DNA of 64,000 bases from Utricularia gibba (GCA_002189035.1 NEEC01000031.1:186001-250000), one strand, 5' to 3'. Shown: positions 23,924 through 37,543, counted from the stretch's first letter. The notes: generated by a model from the sequence alone, not told the origin. A program made the numbers and translations.

Positions 23924-25431
23924 CCCAGGCCCGAGAAAAATGAAAGCTTCACGTGTGGATATGCAAATCCTGCTGAGGTTCAGTGATGATGATGAATTTT
24001 TGGTATTGGGGAGTGACGAAGACAAGCAATCACAATAAGCAGTCAACACGTAGAAGAAGAAAGGCTTGAGGACAAAGCAAGAGTTTTTATCGCAGGCAAT
24101 TTTTGAATTCCACACTTTCCGGTTCCGGTGACAGCGACGTGAATTATTTTTCCGTTGATGCCGTGGCGATTGCGGATTCGTGGAGTCAGCTTTTAAACCG
24201 TGTGGTGCGTCACAGGGAATCCAGTCCGTTGTGGAATACGGAAGCAGGCTTCAAATCGTCAGGCGCCGGCTAGTGAGACGAGACGACGACGTATTAGTCA
24301 ATTAAAATTAGCTCGATTGCGGAAATCCCCTTCCTTCCAAAAGACGCACACCAGCTTTCCATAATTACCCCTCTCTCTATATATATATATATACATGTAG
24401 ACACAGTCAAGATTACAAGAACAGGATTTCCTTCCTAAATGATCATATCATGGTCTTGCCAAGACGCAGAATAAGGATCAGAGAGAGCCTCACTCAAAGC
24501 AAGGAATAAAAAGCTGGGAGAGAACATCCAGCAATAAGCGTGTTTTTGAGTAAGCAGCGCTTTTCCGCTTTCCACCCACTCACTCACTCACTCACCTTCC
24601 TGTGACCTGCTTTTTCCCCTTTACGCTTTAGGGGATGGGTGTTCTCTTCCCCATGCCGTATCCCCTTCAGATCCCCGGTGTCTTGCTGCAGCACCCCTTG
24701 GAGCTCCAAACAATCAATTGCTAAGCCTTGTTTTTTCCACATTGCCTACAATCTGGAAGCTGTAACCAATAGATCAACAGAGTTGACAATGGCTCATTTT
24801 GTAGATATGGCACTTGGTACACAGGGGGAGAGGGGCCCCCACCCCGGTACTTTGATTCATGCAGCAGCTACTACCATGATCACCTTTCCGCCTTTCAAGT
24901 GTAGCTTTAGCATTACACTGAAGGAAAGGATGGCCAGACACCTCTTCAATGATCAGCTTCACAGGTGGCCAACAAACAAAAATAATAAAAAAGCTTCATG
25001 ATTAAGTAACTGAAGGGCCGGCTACGAATACAAATAAAAAAGGAGTGTGGGTCTAGGGTGATGTGAAGCTATGTGAATAATTAAATGACAATACTACATA
25101 ATGCAATGTCAATGTACTGGAGTCTAGGTTTTATCTCGCAGTACAAAAGCAGGAATAGCTCCCAACAAGTGTAATGAGAAGGTGGAAGTTAAACCAGGCT
25201 CTTGCTTCTCCATTCAGCTATCAAAAATAAGGTAAAACTCATGTCGCAATCAACTTAGAGATGACTGATAACAGATGGTAGCGAGGCAATTTCCATTAGA
25301 GTCCTCACCATGGTAAATGAGAGAAAAAAATCTAGAAATCTAATGAACTAACATGTTTTTCCGCTCTGCTCAAGCTCAAATCTTTCGCTTTCCCGTTTTC
25401 AGGTATCGAGCAAACGACACAGGGTGCGGTG
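23924..25431. other. intergenic region between CASP-like gene and TOP1
   Basis: Upstream region of the CASP-like gene (-) and 3' region of TOP1 (-). It contains a TA dinucleotide repeat (24379-24394) and short CACT repeats near 24575-24593. ORF 24639-25001 shows no recognisable family and its composition looks non-coding. Confidence 0.55.
24379..24394. repeat. TA dinucleotide repeat
   Basis: Eight TA units follow a CT-repeat in non-coding DNA. Confidence 0.85.
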
Positions 25432-28400
25432 CTAGAATCTGAAACTTGGATCCACATCCATTGCCCAGGTGAACTTCGCAAGCAAAGACTTGTTAAATAT
25501 CTGCAAGGGGATCGCTTATGAATGGAACAATATTGTATGATGGTGAGACAATGCCGAGAAGAAGAGACTGGGGATGGATAAGCCATGAACCTTTTCGATT
25601 GGGACTTCGTGGCGCTTACACCATGCAACCGTGATCCTAGGATCAAGATAGTTGATCTTGGAAGTGCCCAAGGCTACCGTTTTCAAATCTTCTTTGGTTT
25701 CTATATCTCGCTCCATCTTTTGAATCCTAGCTGTGGTCTGCTCAATTTTTCGCTCCAATCTGCAATATGCTTTCCATTGGCAGGCTGAAGCCATGAAACA
25801 ATACAATACAATAGTAGCATCACTTACACATCGGGATTCAAATTCCTTTTACTTTTCCCATCAGGACTCTTCAGTGGGGGCTTCCCTTTCTTTGCTCTAG
25901 ACAAGTCAGTCTTTAGCTCTTCCAGTACGCCCTGAACAAAGCAATTGATGGATTCAAGCCCTTGCTACATTAGATAAACGTAACATGGGCATAAAGCATT
26001 TCTTATTCCATCAATGCTCTTTCCCACTGCTCAATTGCATCGGACCTTAAGTTCGTTTAGCTTTCCTTCCAAGCGCAGCATTTGGGCACCATGGCTTTTC
26101 GAGACAGTACGCTGATGATTACATATGATAGCAACCTAAAAAGTAGAGAATAATCATAGGTCAGAGACAGGAGCTTAGCACACTAAAATAAAAACTAATA
26201 TGACATTGACAGCCTTTACCTCTTTATTAGCATGTTGATATACAACAACTTTCTCAGCAACAGTCCCACCTTTCGTTTCCCTGCTTAGCTGTGAGAGGAT
26301 CCCAAGGATGAGGAAAAAAAAGCATCTACACAAATGCATGCATGCATGAAAATGAACCTAGTCCAAAGAAGCTAGTTGAAGCTCTACTAAGCTCAAGCTT
26401 AAGGTTAATATTATCAATAGCTTTCAAGGAAACAAGTTTCTTAGTAAAATATCAATAAAAACTCTATCTCGTATGCCCGCAGATGCTGAACTTGAGAAGC
26501 AAGGATTCGTAATCATCTAAAACATACTTTCCAAAACCCTACTTTTGAGAACATATCCTTTCGTTATCCATATCAGTCAACATATTCTGAAGAAAGATCA
26601 GTTGCATCTTACCATTTCATCTAAAGTAATCGATGCATTGTAAGTACGGAAGACTTTGGCTGTGAGCCCAGGCATCAATTCCTTTAAATGAGCATTCAAC
26701 TTGCTTGTGTCTAATTTGTCAAATAAATCATCCCCACCCTTTTTCCCTGGAATTGATGAAAACATCAAATAAAATTCAAGTATGAACAAATGCACTGTAT
26801 GTACGCCATTGCAATAGTGATTTACTAACCACTTCGAAACTGCTGGATTGCTTTGAACACAGGAATTTCCACTTCCACTTCATTTTCATATTTTATAGAA
26901 TCTTTACCAAGGAAATCAAACTGCAGAAAGGAAAGAAATTCAGACAACATATACGTGTTCACATTTCACTGTAATCAAAATAAATTGGACACCAAGATGT
27001 GATACTTGGGGATGATATGAGCAAAACATGAATGAAGTTTAGCCTGACCTTCAAAATATTCGGTGGAACTGGCTCAACATTTTCTACTTTTAATGTGCAG
27101 CAACCCACCGTATCTGCCTCATCATCATCCTATCACATAGAAACAGCTTCACACGTGAGATATCATCATTAGGCATAGGTATGAAAATTGAAAAAAAAAA
27201 TCCAGCCATACAATGTCGCCATGACAGAGATTGTATATACCTTCTCATTGCCCGCCCTAAGAGCTAGTTTGTCAATAAGATAGGTTGCAACTGCTATCTG
27301 CTTCTTTGTTGGATCTTTACTAGTAAAATCCTTTGCGTATGTTGCCCGTATACCTAATATATAATCCTTCGGTCGAAGAGTAACATAGTCAGTACAGCAC
27401 CCAGCAACAAAAAGGTAGGCAACTTATCGAAATAACCTTCAACTTCCTCGCTTTTTCATATTTCTCCTTGTCACTCTGCCCTTTCAGGGTACTGCTTGCT
27501 GCCAAAAATACATACTTGAATTCCTTAGGATTAATGGGATCATTCCAATACGCCAACCATGTCACTGTGTTATCATGCCTAACTTCTTTCCAACTGCCAA
27601 ATGGAATAACAAGTATGGATCAATAGCACTTCAGTCGTGGTGGGGGTGCAACACTGTTTTGTTGAGAAATAAAGTACCTTTCCCCGGGAATGGGACACTC
27701 AGGAATTGGAGCATCCCTTCCAATATTGATAATGATGTCCCTTGGGTGGATACGCTTTTTCAGTCGTCCCATCTGGTGATAGAAAGGTGTTTTCAATCAG
27801 TCAACACTCAAATCTAATTTTTAATCATGCATGCTAAAATTTCGTAATCATCGATGTGATGCTAAAGGATGTAACTGAACATACCTTTGGGTGCTCACCC
27901 CGCCCTCGGAATAATCCAGGTGGCTCAACTCTGAAGTTTCCAACCTGAAGTTTATACTACAGTTAGCCATCAGATATATAGGATCGAAATATGGAGAAAA
28001 AAAGACTACTCTTTTTGCATGTATAGTACACTAGCGGGTGATATGAACAATTCAGAGTATCAAAAAGAGCAGATGAGCGTATATATTCTAGGTTGAGCTC
28101 CACGGGACAAAATAAGTTTCACATAAACATCATGATGATTATAGGATGCACTAAATTTCACATTATTAACGATCATTGCATTAACAGGAGTGAAATATTG
28201 TTAGTTCGCAAGGTGAAATTAGACCTTCTCTTTCACACCATCGACAATAGCCCACATATACTTCTCCTCTTGCTTCAGCTTTTCCTCTCTTAATGCCTTT
28301 TTCTCCTGTGAAAGAGAATGAGCACAGGATATTATGGGACAGTTAAATCTTGAAGAAACATATGGATTGCAAGATAATGAATATCAATCCAAGAGAAAAA

Positions 28401-29772
28401 GAAATCAAATATAAGCCTGAAAGAAATACCTCAGAGGTCATCAGTTTCTTTTTCTCCTTCTCTTTCTGGTGCCATTCATAAATTGGAGTGAAATCACAGT
28501 GTTCCAAACTCTGAATAATGTGATTCTTTCCAAGTATCTTCCTCCAGTCATTCATGAAGTTTACGTTGAACTGATCCTTTGTTACATAATCACTTTCACG
28601 CATTACTGCATACATGGTTGCTACCTGCCAAAATTAGAAACGAATGTAACAAGTCCATAATCTACAAGAAGGGATAGTCACAAATAAAACCTAAAATTCA
28701 CAAAATTAGGTTTCTGTGTATCGCAGAAAAAAAGAGAGACAGAGACCTCTTCCTGTTCGGGTGTTAGATCAACTGACTTTCCCTTGTACAGCATCTTAAC
28801 TCCATGGGGTTTGTATGGAGGAGGAAAAATGACACCATTGTGAACCAACGTTGTCCACTTCTGTCCTTCACCAGAACTTGGTGGGACCTTTGATGACTTT
28901 GAGTATTGTGACTTACTGGCAGCTTTTTCTGGTTTCTTATCTGTCTTCTTCTTGAACGGAGCAGATACAGGTTTATTCAACTTATGCGCAGATACTTGTT
29001 TCTTCTCAGAAGCTGCCGCCTTTTTTAGTCTCTGTGATATAGGAATATCATCCTCCTCGTCATCTTCTTCTTTCACTCGAGGCTTAACTAAATCTTTTCC
29101 AGCAACATCACCAGAATACTTGGGCTTCTTTGAATTAGATTCTTCACTGATTTTAACACTATCCGGAGACCTCTTCTTCAAGGCGTTTAAGGGTTTCCTA
29201 TCCGCTGAAACTGAACCATTTTGGATACTTTTACCCAATAAAGGTTTCTTTTCAGCACGAGTAGACGAGTTTTTAGTTGATTCCAAGGTATTAGACCTGC
29301 CCTTAAACTGGGATGACAGGGGCATTTTGTCACCTGAGTCTTCAGATTTCGGAGTCTTCAGCCCCTTAGAGGTATTTTGATTGGCTTTGGTGGAATTGAA
29401 TTTTGATGCCCTAAGACTGAGGGGCTTATCATCTTCAGAATCCTCAGTTTCAACTGGCTGCTTGTCGTCTCTACCCTGGAGCTTATCCGAACTTTGGCAA
29501 GTTACAGAAGAAAAGTACTTATCGTTCGATGGTTCTTCAGATGAATTCTGCACTCTTGTTCCCCCTGGAGCCTTGGATGGAGATACCATCTTACGATTTT
29601 GAAGGTCAGATTTTGGAATACTCCGAGCACCTGTATCAGATGTGTTAGTATCCTGGTTCAAGCGATTCTGTTTTGAAGAAGAGGAATTCCTTCTAAAAAC
29701 AATGGGTTTATCATCATCATCCTCATCCATATCGACTGCTATTTTTGGTTCATTACATGCCTCAACAGCCAT
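25432..29772 (-). CDS. TOP1: DNA topoisomerase I (type IB)
   Basis: Fifteen exons: 29772-28747, 28624-28430, 28305-28225, 27944-27885, 27772-27678, 27593-27437, 27366-27241, 27129-27049, 26920-26830, 26746-26613, 26288-26220, 26135-26046, 25931-25828, 25759-25591 and 25500-25432. The sum is 849 codons (848 aa), with every phase consistent. The first exon encodes a disordered, Ser/Lys/Asp-rich, nuclear-signal-bearing N terminus of about 300 residues. The core begins at [19 protein letters not shown]. The C-terminal SKINYLDP motif places the nucleophilic tyrosine at about residue 807. The enzyme relaxes supercoils by a transient 3'-phosphotyrosyl nick. Plant TOP1 also affects meristem maintenance and chromatin silencing. 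A 5' UTR intron is likely, because an acceptor lies 14 nt before the ATG. No frame breaks were found across more than 2.5 kb of exons. Confidence 0.95.
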
Positions 29773-31203
29773 TCAAGGCATAATACCTGTACAAAATTAA
29801 TATTGTTAGTATCCATACAGCAGTTTATTTGTCTCCTTTTCATACATAAGCGCAACAATACAAAAAAGAGAACCCTTTATGGACTAATTCACACAGTCGT
29901 CATTCAAAAGGCGTCCAAGAATTCTATACTCATTAGCACAGTCCTCCACCAGTATAAAAAAACTAAACCAAACTGGCCTGCATATAATTCCAGAATGCTC
30001 AAAAGGCCCATGACCGCACAATCCCAGACAATCCCCCAAAAAATAAGCACACACCTGTACATTATTAAACAATAAAAGAGGCAGCCGCTCTACCCATCAC
30101 CAAGAGAATCCCAAAAAAGGGGAAGAAAACCCAACACACGAACTTCAATCATCCAGAAGAAAAATCACGAGAGTTTGACGCGAATTCAAGAAATCCAATT
30201 GAATGCCCAATCTAAACCAACATCAGCTGTCTAAGGGGGTGAACCGATCTGCACCTTTCCGCACCCACAGCTGTTCCTGGCCAGCCGCCGCAGCTCGTCG
30301 GGCCGAAAGGTCTATCAATAAGTCTATGCAGAGTCGATGGAGAAAACCAGGAGAGCGCAAAGAACCAAAGATAGAGTGGGTCTTATATAATACTTTTTTA
30401 ATATACTAATTCTTTATTAAAATTAAAGCGCCATATATATTGTAAATAAATATGGACAGACGCCCTAGTTTAAATTTGACGTCCCGATGTTCTCTGAAAA
30501 TAGGAAATCGGATCGGCATGCGCTGCGAACCAGATTGAAACCTGTCTAAATCCGACAACATCCAATAACCCTTGACAAAGCAAGGAACTCAGCTTGCGCA
30601 ATGAAGGTTCAAGGAATCCGGCCGGCTGTGCCTGAAACTATCTGTGTTTGCCTGCTATCTGCTCTCAACGGACGACTTCAATTAGCCTACCGCTCAACGC
30701 CCCAACCCGAGGTGTGTGCGTGGGTGGGTACAGAACACAGAGTAAGTCGCCATGCGGCGGAGGGTCTGGCCATCCGCCGTCTCCCTGGTGGAATCCGTTG
30801 AAGTAAGTTCTGCCTCTTCTGCGCATCCGGTGCTCCACATCCCATCTTCGGGATGGATGGAATAAGGAAAAAAAAGCGTCCTGATCGGGAAGGGTAGAAT
30901 TGGGAATGCGGGAGGAAAAAGACAAAAGGACACGGAGTTTACAGGCTGACGTTAGGTGGAGGGTTAGTTCAGTCCACAAACGAAATTGCGTGCTTCTCTT
31001 CCTTCGCCGTATCCATCTCGCCCTCATCCCTCCCTGCGCGTTGCGGCAGTTAATTTTGCCGCTGAAGGAAGTTGGATTCCATCTGATTCCTCATCCTCTA
31101 CCCACACAAAGAAACGATTTCAGCGAGTTGGATGTGATGTAGTGGTGAATAAGATCGGGGGCGATCGAATTGGGTTTTTTTTTTTTCCTTTTGAGTGCGA
31201 CAT
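29773..31203. other. intergenic region between divergent TOP1 and a small plant-specific gene
   Basis: About 1.4 kb. It should contain the TOP1 non-coding first exon (probably within 30200-30350), both promoters and an A/T-rich block at 30385-30450. The ORFs at 30665-31142 are in GC-richer sequence but show no family signature. Confidence 0.5.
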
Positions 31204-31670
31204 ATGGAGGGTCATGACATTCCGCGCCAAGGTATGGATCCGATCGACGAAGCGTCGGAGTCGCTCTTCCACGACCGTCGCCGTGGCTGTTTCTCCTTGC
31301 CCTGCTTCGAACGGCCGGCGGATTCCTCGGGGAGAGGGGGGAGACGTCGTGGTGGAGGAAGATGGGGGGAGACGCGCTTTGGGAACGTGGAGTCGACGCG
31401 CTGAAGAAGATCCGTGAGTGGTCGGAGTTACTGGCGGGTCCCCGGTGGAAGACCTTCATCCGGCGGTTCAATCGGAACCGCGGCAGTGCCGGAAAGAACG
31501 CCAATTATCAGTACGATCCGCTGAGTTACGCCATGAATTTCGATGAAGGGTATGGAAATTTGAACGAGGAATCCGACGAGGGGTACTACTCCCGGAATTT
31601 CTCCTCAAGGTACGCTAAGGGCACACTGGACCTTCCCAAAACTGCAGCGATATCACCGAGCTCAGTCTGA
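31204..31670 (+). CDS. small plant-specific protein of unknown function, with one apparent frameshift
   Basis: The N-terminal part (from ATG 31204) has a DEASESLF segment and a Cys-containing RRRGCFSLPCF motif. The C-terminal part (another frame, open from about 31355) has GVDALKKIREWSELLAGPRWKTFIRRFNRN, then YQYDPLSYAMNFDEG and a FSSRYA tail. Both halves belong, in this order, to one uncharacterised plant family of about 150 residues as I remember it. Adding a single G in one of the G runs at 31329-31332 or 31336-31341 joins them into 156 codons. I therefore treat this as an intact gene with a missing base in the assembly. A real frameshift cannot be excluded. Function is unknown. It is divergent from TOP1. 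Confidence 0.7.
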
Positions 31671-32095
31671 AGTTGGGGTGGATTTCAAGCTCCTTTTTTT
31701 ATCTTTTGGGATTGAAAAAAAAAACAAGATCATGATGGTACAAGAAATTCTTCGTTGTAAAATCTGGATTTTTGTTGGTCTGTAATCGTATGTACACTCT
31801 TCTGCTTCATCAATGTTCAAGAGGTGATTGTGGATGGAAGAGGCAATAAAAACTGAATTCTTGACGTGGTTTGTTCGTCGCCAGTCAAGCCCTAGCTGGT
31901 ACCATCCCCTTCATTTCAATCATCAGCACTAGGAGAATATGCCCTTCTGATGCGGGTCTCTCTGACTATGCCTTATAATAATAATGACACTGTCTGAATT
32001 CCATTTTCTTGCTTGTAAGCTGTGAGTTTCAGCTGGTCTACATGATGAGAGGGTACATTTACAGCTTGCTGAGAACAGTCATGGAAAATCCAGGA
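31671..32095. other. intergenic, convergent gene ends
   Basis: 3' regions of the small gene (+) and RDR2 (-). No gene is seen. Confidence 0.55.
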
Positions 32096-35000
32096 TTAAG
32101 AAACCAAAGGCCAAGAATTTCTGCCGGCTTTTATGTCAAGCAAAATGGAGCCTACCGCCCAAGGGAAGCCCAAGCAGTTTCTATTTGGATGTGGATGGTA
32201 GGTGACGAAGTACCAAGCCGAGGCCAATTTTTTGTCATCACCTTCTTCATTACAGCTGATGCTGAACCATTCCTTGACTTCCTCCATAAGGTTCTTCACA
32301 GAAATCATGATCCGTTCCTTAACTTCACTGTACCTCCGATTATCCAGTTGCAGGTACGACGATTTCCGGTTGAGGTTTCCTGTGAGGATCTCCACTTCGC
32401 TCTTGGCTTCGTAGTAGTTGCATAGTATGCTAATCTTTTCCACGTACTCCTTTCTGTGCACCTCTGCTATGCCTAGGAATGCTTGGTACCCCTCCACTAT
32501 GAGATCAGGATCGAAAGCCTCTGAAAAAGCCTGGTCTGCATCATCGCATCTGAGGTTTGTTCTGTTGATGAACTCGATCGTGGCACGGTAGAGCTTTCCT
32601 AAGGCACCTTGAGAGACATACATCGGCTTGCCCCATCTCTCCATGAAATCTGGGAATAACCGGGGCCTCAAGGCTCGAGGCATCTCAGCCGGCGCTCCAG
32701 TTTTGGCGAAGTCTACGGCCATAGAATGAAGGTTGGCGAGCTCCAAACATTTTGAGCTGAGGGCTTTGTCAGGCTCCAGGTCTGCATGGACCAAATGCGC
32801 GTTGGAGATGGCTCCAAGCGTATCGCTCACCATGTAATCAGCGAAAAATCCATGGATTTCCTGAGACGTAATGATCACATAAAGCAGCGCTCTATGAAGA
32901 TGGAGGGCGTTCATGCGTTACCTCCAAGGTGACTTGGTGGTCCATGATGCGTGGCCTTCGGCCAGTGTAGTCCATGGGGTCGACGGTCCGTGGGGGGATC
33001 AGATTCTCGTCCCAGCTTACGAAGTAGAGATCACCATCGAGATCACCACCCGAGCATTCATTCGGGTGAGGCCTGCAAAAGCAGCGTTCAGCTTCCAAAC
33101 TAAATCACACAAGGCAGCCACAAAGTGCCTACCTATGGCCCTTCTGTGGGAAAACAAGGACATCCACCAGATTCTCCTTCAGAAATCTTGAATCCACGAC
33201 AGCTTCAAGCACTCGCACATCCCCGGGATGAAGACATGGATTCTTGGTAACAGTCACTTTGCCAGTTACCACCGCTGTGGTATCGTCCACCTTCGTGAAG
33301 AATGGTTGGGGTCCACTTTGTAGCTCGGACTTCCTCATCGTCACTCTAACATACACCTGGCCATACTCTAATGTCCCTGTTTCATCCATCACCCCAACCA
33401 AGACACGACCTTTTGGGACAAAAATACGGCATCTGCTTCTTAGGTCGGATATCTGACCCTCAAGATAAGACCGAAGCATCATATGCAGATAAGGATCTTT
33501 TGGGGGTGTATAGCCTAGAGCCAACATTCTTGGTATGATGCTTTTGTTACCAACTACGCCACTGCTCTCTAGAACATTGATTGCAACTTGTGGATCCATC
33601 AGAATATTTCCCCATTTCTGCAGTTGATTCTCCAGCATCTCCAAAAAGACACTATCTTTGACTCCCAGAGTCCAGAGCAAGACTACAATCTCCCGGTTCA
33701 AGTAGCAGGGCTGTGATTCACTGCACTTGGTGATGCTGAGCATATAGTTGTTGGACTGAAACTTCAGCATACTACCCCGCAGGCCTAGTTTATGAGAAAG
33801 ATGGTTAACAGCTACAACTCCTTTATAGCCACCATAACGAATCTGGAATGCTGATGGAACATGCTGCAAACGTAACATATCAGCTACATCTCTAGCAAAA
33901 CTAGGTGAAATCTTTCCAATGCCATCCGAGAAGCAGTATTTAACACCGTCAGTGACGACTTCAATGTCAGAAATATCTTCAACATCAGTAGGGGGACAAC
34001 AACGATTTGGGATGATGAGCTAAACAACTGGCCCATCCTTGCTGCACATTTCGAAATGCTTCGGATCTCATTGAAGCTGCCCATCCACACTCTGATATCC
34101 TCTGCTTTGACATGGTCATTTGATGCAAACATCCAAACTGAATTTGAACGCAACTGACTCGCAGAGAAAGCCAAGAACTGAAACTTCTTCTCCCCGATAA
34201 CAATGCCATCTTGGAGAATGGACAGAATGCGGTAATATATATCAGTTCTAAAAGGCATTGCAAAGATACCTCGCCTAACAGTTGTTGATATGGCTCCAGC
34301 AGGAAGGCGACCCCAATCCTCGTCAACAAAAGTTACCCTCACAAAGTCTGTAGCAAAGGAAGCGAACTTCTTCACTATATAGTTGGAACTTTCTAGCTCA
34401 GGACCCATGCAAAAGATCTTTGAGGGAGTCACAAGAATTCTGTGGCAACTCATCACATTCTTATTCTCTAAAAGCTTAGAGGCTGTTACCCTGCGTCTCT
34501 TATTGTTTCGAGTGGCAACAGAAGATTCTCTTTCAATCCACTGGCTAGGGTTGTAACACGTAGATGGCAAGTTGTAAATGTCCTTGAGAAGTTGCAATGC
34601 AGTATCCACATCTAAACTACTAAGGGTTTTGAAAAGATCAGAATTGACTGCAGCTATGCTGATCTTTTGACTATGTACAAGTAAATTCAGCTGAAATAGC
34701 ACCTCATAGTCTATCTGAAAATCAGAGCTGTTCTCAACAACTGGGACTAAGTTCGAGACATGATCCAGTTTAAATTCACTGAGACACAGTTCCCTCACAT
34801 GCTTTGACAAGTATGGCAAAGAGGCCTGTAAATCTGAACCTGACCATCCTTCTTTAATCTCCCAACAAAGAGTTGAAAGATATCCAATTGACTTCAGTTT
34901 TGAAAAATCAGTTGTTCTTACCCACATAAAATCTGTCTCCTCTTTGCAAATATGATACCGGTCATTAGAGAATCTTAAAGCAACATCAGGGCCCGATAGT

Positions 35001-36015
35001 TTTCTAAATACTTTCGGGGCATACTTGAGCTTCAAAAGAAACGAAATTGCACCAAGATTCACTCTACTTATGCAGAAAACGGTTTAGAAAACACAAAATC
35101 ACAGCATAACTCAAGGGCAGCTCAGGTGACACAACTCATCAAAATCCGTAACCTCAAGTCTCACTACATGAAGATGCTGGAAAACAAATATCACCAACGT
35201 ATTCCATAACCTAGTCCTTCTCTCCCTCTCTATATATATGAAATGAATATATATCCCATGCTCTGAGCATGATGCTCATCAAGAATAATTAAGATTCCAT
35301 TTTTCCAAACACGCTTTTTCATCAGGGAATCGTAGTAGTAATATGCGAAAACAGAAGAAATGATAATGGAGCACCTCTTGCACAAAATTCAATAAGGAAG
35401 CGAGATCTGTTTAGAGCACACATTCAACTCTCAGAAAGAGAAAAGAAAGGTTTAAGATGCGCATACCTTCAACACAATGGCAATAGCACCTTCTTCACCC
35501 CCATTCATACGACATACTTGACTCTCTGTAACATCCTCAAACTGTACCTCCAGCTTATAACATTCCCCTTGGTAATTCACAAAGAAGTGAAACTCCCTCT
35601 TCTCAGGCAAGACCCACAACTCAGACCGAACCCAAGATTCCAAAATCCCCATGCAATCCTCTCTCACCATGACTCCAGCATGCACAACCAGCCCATCAAC
35701 CCGGTTTCTAGGATCTATGGGCCTGATGATAACATCTTCAGTAGAATCGGAGACCGATAGATAGTGCCCGTTGAAAACAAGTTTCCCTTTATGGGAAAGT
35801 GATAAAGCCTTGGCCATTGCTTCAAACTCGTTGAATTGCACGCGCCCATGACCTCTGGACTTCCAGTTCCGGCGCTCCGTGAAAATCTCCACGGCGAAGA
35901 CTGAACATTTTCCTAGGTTAGCCTCGAGAAAGGATAAAAGATCTTTCGCTACGGCGCTCTCTGGGATATTTGATACCTTCACGGTGAGAGCCCGTCTCTT
36001 GGAGTCGACATCCAT
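32096..36015 (-). CDS. RDR2: RNA-dependent RNA polymerase 2, with one apparent frameshift
   Basis: Four exons: 36015-35467, 35029-33133, 33072-32922 and 32860-32096. With one added base the total is 1121 codons (1120 aa), close to Arabidopsis RDR2 (about 1130 aa). An RRM-like N terminus (about residues 15-95) precedes the RdRP region. Conserved blocks include FMWVRTTDFS, NSVWMFASNDHVKAEDIR, SKCAARMGQLFSSS, HVPSAFQIRYGGYKG and the catalytic DLDGD at about residues 826-830. RDR2 acts with Pol IV to make the double-stranded RNA that feeds DCL3 and 24-nt siRNAs in RNA-directed DNA methylation. In exon 2 the frame breaks at a run of five G on the plus strand (about 34001-34005). One more base restores the family's DVEDISDIEV..YCFSDGIGKIS segment. 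The start is the first ATG, since the codon further upstream is GTG. It is divergent from the PADRE gene. Confidence 0.92.
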
Positions 36016-37543
36016 GCGGAGCACAGTAGCACGATCAGCCGCTGAGAGTAATAATTTCCTGATGTTTCATTGCCGTGAAACTAAAAAAGAAAATATACTT
36101 AATTACGAAGAGGCCCCCAATTCTTCTGCTTATTTCGATTTTAGGCGGCATAGAACAGTTGAATGGACTTTAAACTCAACAGAGTTTTGTTGGGCATCTT
36201 TACCAAGATATCTTGTTGTAGGAAATAACCACTACTTTCATTTGGTGGTAAACAATGACGTTAGTCTCACTGAATCCACACATTCTTCCGTCTTCCTCAG
36301 AACTTCAACGAAAACAGAGCCGGCCCCGTCCACACTTCGACTCCCACAAACAAGTGGAACAACATCTTAGGTTGGGATGGGTTGCTTACTTATGTGCACT
36401 TTAAAGGCCTCGAGAACGTGCCGTTTTCGTCGAAAGCGTTTGTGCCCGGGGTGCCGGACTTCTTCTTGGACAGCACGCCGGAGAAGAAGGATGAGATAGT
36501 GAGGAAGGGAAGAGGGGAAGCATTGGTGGGACAGGTTCATGTCGTTCAAGGGAGATGCGGGAGAAGTTGGGAGTTGCTCCCTCTCCCTCAATTTGAACCA
36601 GTATTTTCCCTCGTTTGCTTCGAGTCAGCTTCCGCAGAGATGTAGGGTCTGGTCTGTTTTCACCCATTCCATGCTCGAGAGCCCACTGCTCTTTAATCAA
36701 AAAACAATTCGCATACATCAGAAAGACGTGAGCTTTTGTGTTGATCGGGGGACAGGAAAGACGTGAACCAAAAACACAAGTGCAGTTTCAAAAGCTACAC
36801 GCGGCTCCCATCAGCAGCAAAGCTGCAGTCAGGCATCGGGTGACATGGTGTTCCGTGTACGGGATACAACAACTCTCAAAATCTACTAAGCTTTTGCTTC
36901 TTTCTTTCCACTTGCAACATCTCTCATGAACGAAAACTTATGCAGTGGCCGGCCGGCGAACAGTAGCACATGCGCTTGCTCTTTCCTTTCCCGGTTTGTC
37001 TTCTCCAAAGTGTCCCGCGTACTCGCGATCCATTTGATAAAGGTAAAGGAGACACCGCTCGTGTTCCGAGAAAGGCGACACGCGATACGACAACAACTTA
37101 TTGCTAAGGCTTCACGCCTAATCAGAACAAATATTCAACTACCCAACAAGAAGAAAAAGAAAAGGCTTCAAAAAGTGGACGCCATTCAGTCGTTCATGAT
37201 CTTGCCTGCTTGCCCCCATCAAAATGAATTATCTTCACCGGGATGCACCATGCAACTCTGTTGATGTGGGAGATCTCAAAAAGCTCTATTTTCGCGATTT
37301 CGATACCACATGGCGAAGCCTTTAGTGGGTTTGTTGTAGTGCAATGACACACCTTATGCATGCTAACTTTAACGTCTGAATGCTCCAAATTCCAGCTGTA
37401 TGCTGTCACTGACTTTTTCCCTATAAAAAAGTATGTCGTCTACGTGTGTGTATATATACGCATCATACATGTCCAGGTATGGTGGTGTTTGGGCAGTAGA
37501 GTGGAACGAAGGGGCTGCTGCTTGTTGTTTGCTCGGTGAAGAG
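36016..37543. other. intergenic region between divergent RDR2 and PADRE genes
   Basis: About 1.5 kb. A TATA-like element for the PADRE gene lies at 37422-37428. Short ORFs (36382-36645, 36401-36718, 36926-37264) show no recognised domain. No other gene is supported. Confidence 0.5.
37422..37428 (+). promoter_or_regulatory. TATA box of the PADRE gene
   Basis: TATAAAA preceded by a pyrimidine tract, 122 bp upstream of the ATG at 37544. Confidence 0.6.

Noticed and set aside
28952-29602. Long plus-strand ORFs antisense to the TOP1 first exon
   Set aside because: They are shadows of the Ser/Lys/Asp-rich TOP1 N terminus. They lack their own splice or start context and show no family signature.
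36382-36718. Overlapping ORFs on both strands between RDR2 and the PADRE gene
   Set aside because: No domain, no splice context, and both strands are equally open, so coding is not supported.
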